Source: an uncultured Eubacterium sp.
Lineage (GTDB): Bacteria > Bacillota > Clostridia > Lachnospirales > Lachnospiraceae
Assembly: GCA_905236295.1 (NCBI GenBank)
Contig: CAJOQF010000270.1
Span: 1-5,177, forward strand
Length of the DNA stretch: 5,177 bases
Reading direction: 5' to 3'
Shown: positions 4,394 through 5,177 of the stretch, piece by piece
Numbering within the stretch: position 1 is the stretch's first letter
Layout of the letters: every line of letters begins with the position of its first letter
Notes under the pieces: generated by a model
Databases searched by the model: none
Seen by the model: only the letters and a program-made list of their open reading frames with translations
What the model was told of the DNA's origin: nothing
Made by a program: the position numbers and the translations under genes

Positions 4394-5177
4394 ATGTTTA
4401 AAGCATTCACTAATGGATGTGTAAAACTGGTACAGAGGTTTTTGCCGGATGCATTTGTCTTCTGTATCATCTTGACGATCGTAGTGTTTATCGTTGCAAT
4501 GCCGGTCACCGGAATGAATCCGATCGAGATGGCAGCTGCCTGGGGAAACGGAGTATGGAACCTGCTCGCATTCTCAATGCAGATGGCATTGGTGCTGGTG
4601 CTTGGAAGCGCACTTGCAAGTGCACCTCCGATCAAAAAGCTTATTGTCAGACTTGCACACATTCCGAAGAAGCCTGTAACAGCCATTGGATTCGTATTCG
4701 TAATTTCAGGAATCTGCTGCTTTATCAACTGGGGATTCGGACTTATCATCGGAGCTCTTCTCGCAAAAGAGATTGCAAAGAATCTTCCTAAAGTGGATTA
4801 TCGTCTGATAATCGCCGCAGCTTATTCGGGATTCGTTGTATGGCACGCCGGTATATCAGGCTCCATCCCTCTTGGTATGACTGCTTTAGACGAGACAGGA
4901 GCAGTAGCCAACACAGGAGGTTTCCTCACAGAGACAGTACCTACATCGCAGACAATATTTGCACCATGGAACCTTCTGCTCATACTTATCGTTATTGTTG
5001 TTTTGGCAATAGTTCTCATGAAGATGCATCCGAACGAGAAAGATACGGTTTCGATCGATCCGAAGCTTCTCGTTGATGAAGAAGAGAAGGTTAAAAAACC
5101 TGAGACACCTGCAGAGAAAATTGAAAACAGCATGATTCTTTCTTACATCGTAGTAATTCTCGGAGTTGCATTTATAA
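4394..5177 (+). CDS. atoE: AtoE-family short-chain fatty acid transporter, N-terminal 261 residues, cut by window end
   Basis: This is a membrane protein of the AtoE / short-chain fatty acid transporter family, which in E. coli is linked to acetoacetate and butyrate uptake. The frame stays open to the last base; family members are roughly 440-470 residues, so the C-terminal part is missing. Likely membrane segments are at about residues 18-37, 54-76, 96-124, 136-156, 190-210 and from 248 onward. Family-like sequence includes RFLPDAFVFCIILTIVVF near the N-terminus, CFINWGFGLIIGALLAKEIA (109-128), and VDYRLIIAAAYSGFVVWHAG then ISGSIPL (134-160). A charged loop at about 212-245 (DEEEKVKKPETPAEK) is probably cytoplasmic. 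It has its own promoter, and no ato-type CoA-transferase or thiolase gene is visible in the window. The substrate is inferred from the family and not proven; for a butyrate-producing clostridium, export or uptake of short fatty acids would fit. Confidence 0.88.
   Translation, partial: MFKAFTNGCVKLVQRFLPDAFVFCIILTIVVFIVAMPVTGMNPIEMAAAWGNGVWNLLAFSMQMALVLVLGSALASAPPIKKLIVRLAHIPKKPVTAIGFVFVISGICCFINWGFGLIIGALLAKEIAKNLPKVDYRLIIAAAYSGFVVWHAGISGSIPLGMTALDETGAVANTGGFLTETVPTSQTIFAPWNLLLILIVIVVLAIVLMKMHPNEKDTVSIDPKLLVDEEEKVKKPETPAEKIENSMILSYIVVILGVAFI

Noticed and set aside
4285..4749. 154-codon ORF on the minus strand
   Set aside because: It lies opposite the AtoE-family gene and its promoter; the plus-strand frame carries the family motifs, so this is a shadow.
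4417..4791. 124-codon plus-strand ORF in another frame of the transporter
   Set aside because: The transporter frame starting at 4394 is open to the window end with clear membrane segments and family sequence; this frame gives no recognisable protein.

Overview
This 5.2-kb window looks like ordinary chromosome from a strictly anaerobic clostridial bacterium, probably a Lachnospiraceae-type Firmicute. The grounds are strong AGGAGG ribosome binding sites, moderate base composition, a TopB of Gram-positive type, and a gene pair (IscU/NifU-like scaffold plus GGGtGRT protein) that I associate with clostridia and other anaerobes. The taxon is an inference from family resemblance, not a database result. 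All genes are on the + strand.

Layout. (1) Bases 1-1565 hold the C-terminal two thirds of a DNA topoisomerase III (topB), cut by the left window edge. (2) Bases 1597-2259 encode a stand-alone left-handed beta-helix protein resembling the acetyltransferase half of GlmU, probably co-transcribed with topB. (3) Bases 2305-2997 encode an IscU/NifU-like iron-sulfur scaffold-type protein, with a candidate promoter just upstream. (4) A 164-base gap (2998-3161) is rich in inverted repeats. (5) Bases 3162-4172 encode a GGGtGRT-family protein of unknown function, followed by a clear intrinsic terminator (4222-4252). (6) A near-consensus sigma-A promoter (4321-4349), with TTGT/ACAA half-sites upstream, drives an AtoE-family short-chain fatty acid transporter (4394 to the right edge, truncated).

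The most interesting points are two. First, the scaffold/GGGtGRT pair looks like a small two-gene unit of unknown function, with an unusual cysteine pattern in the scaffold and a structured intergenic region. Second, a 23-base REP-like element occurs twice. Both copies have the same 11-base loop and 6-bp stems that differ by compensating changes. One copy is read in frame inside topB and the other supplies the topB stop codon. I see no CRISPR array, tRNA, rRNA, insertion sequence or phage gene.
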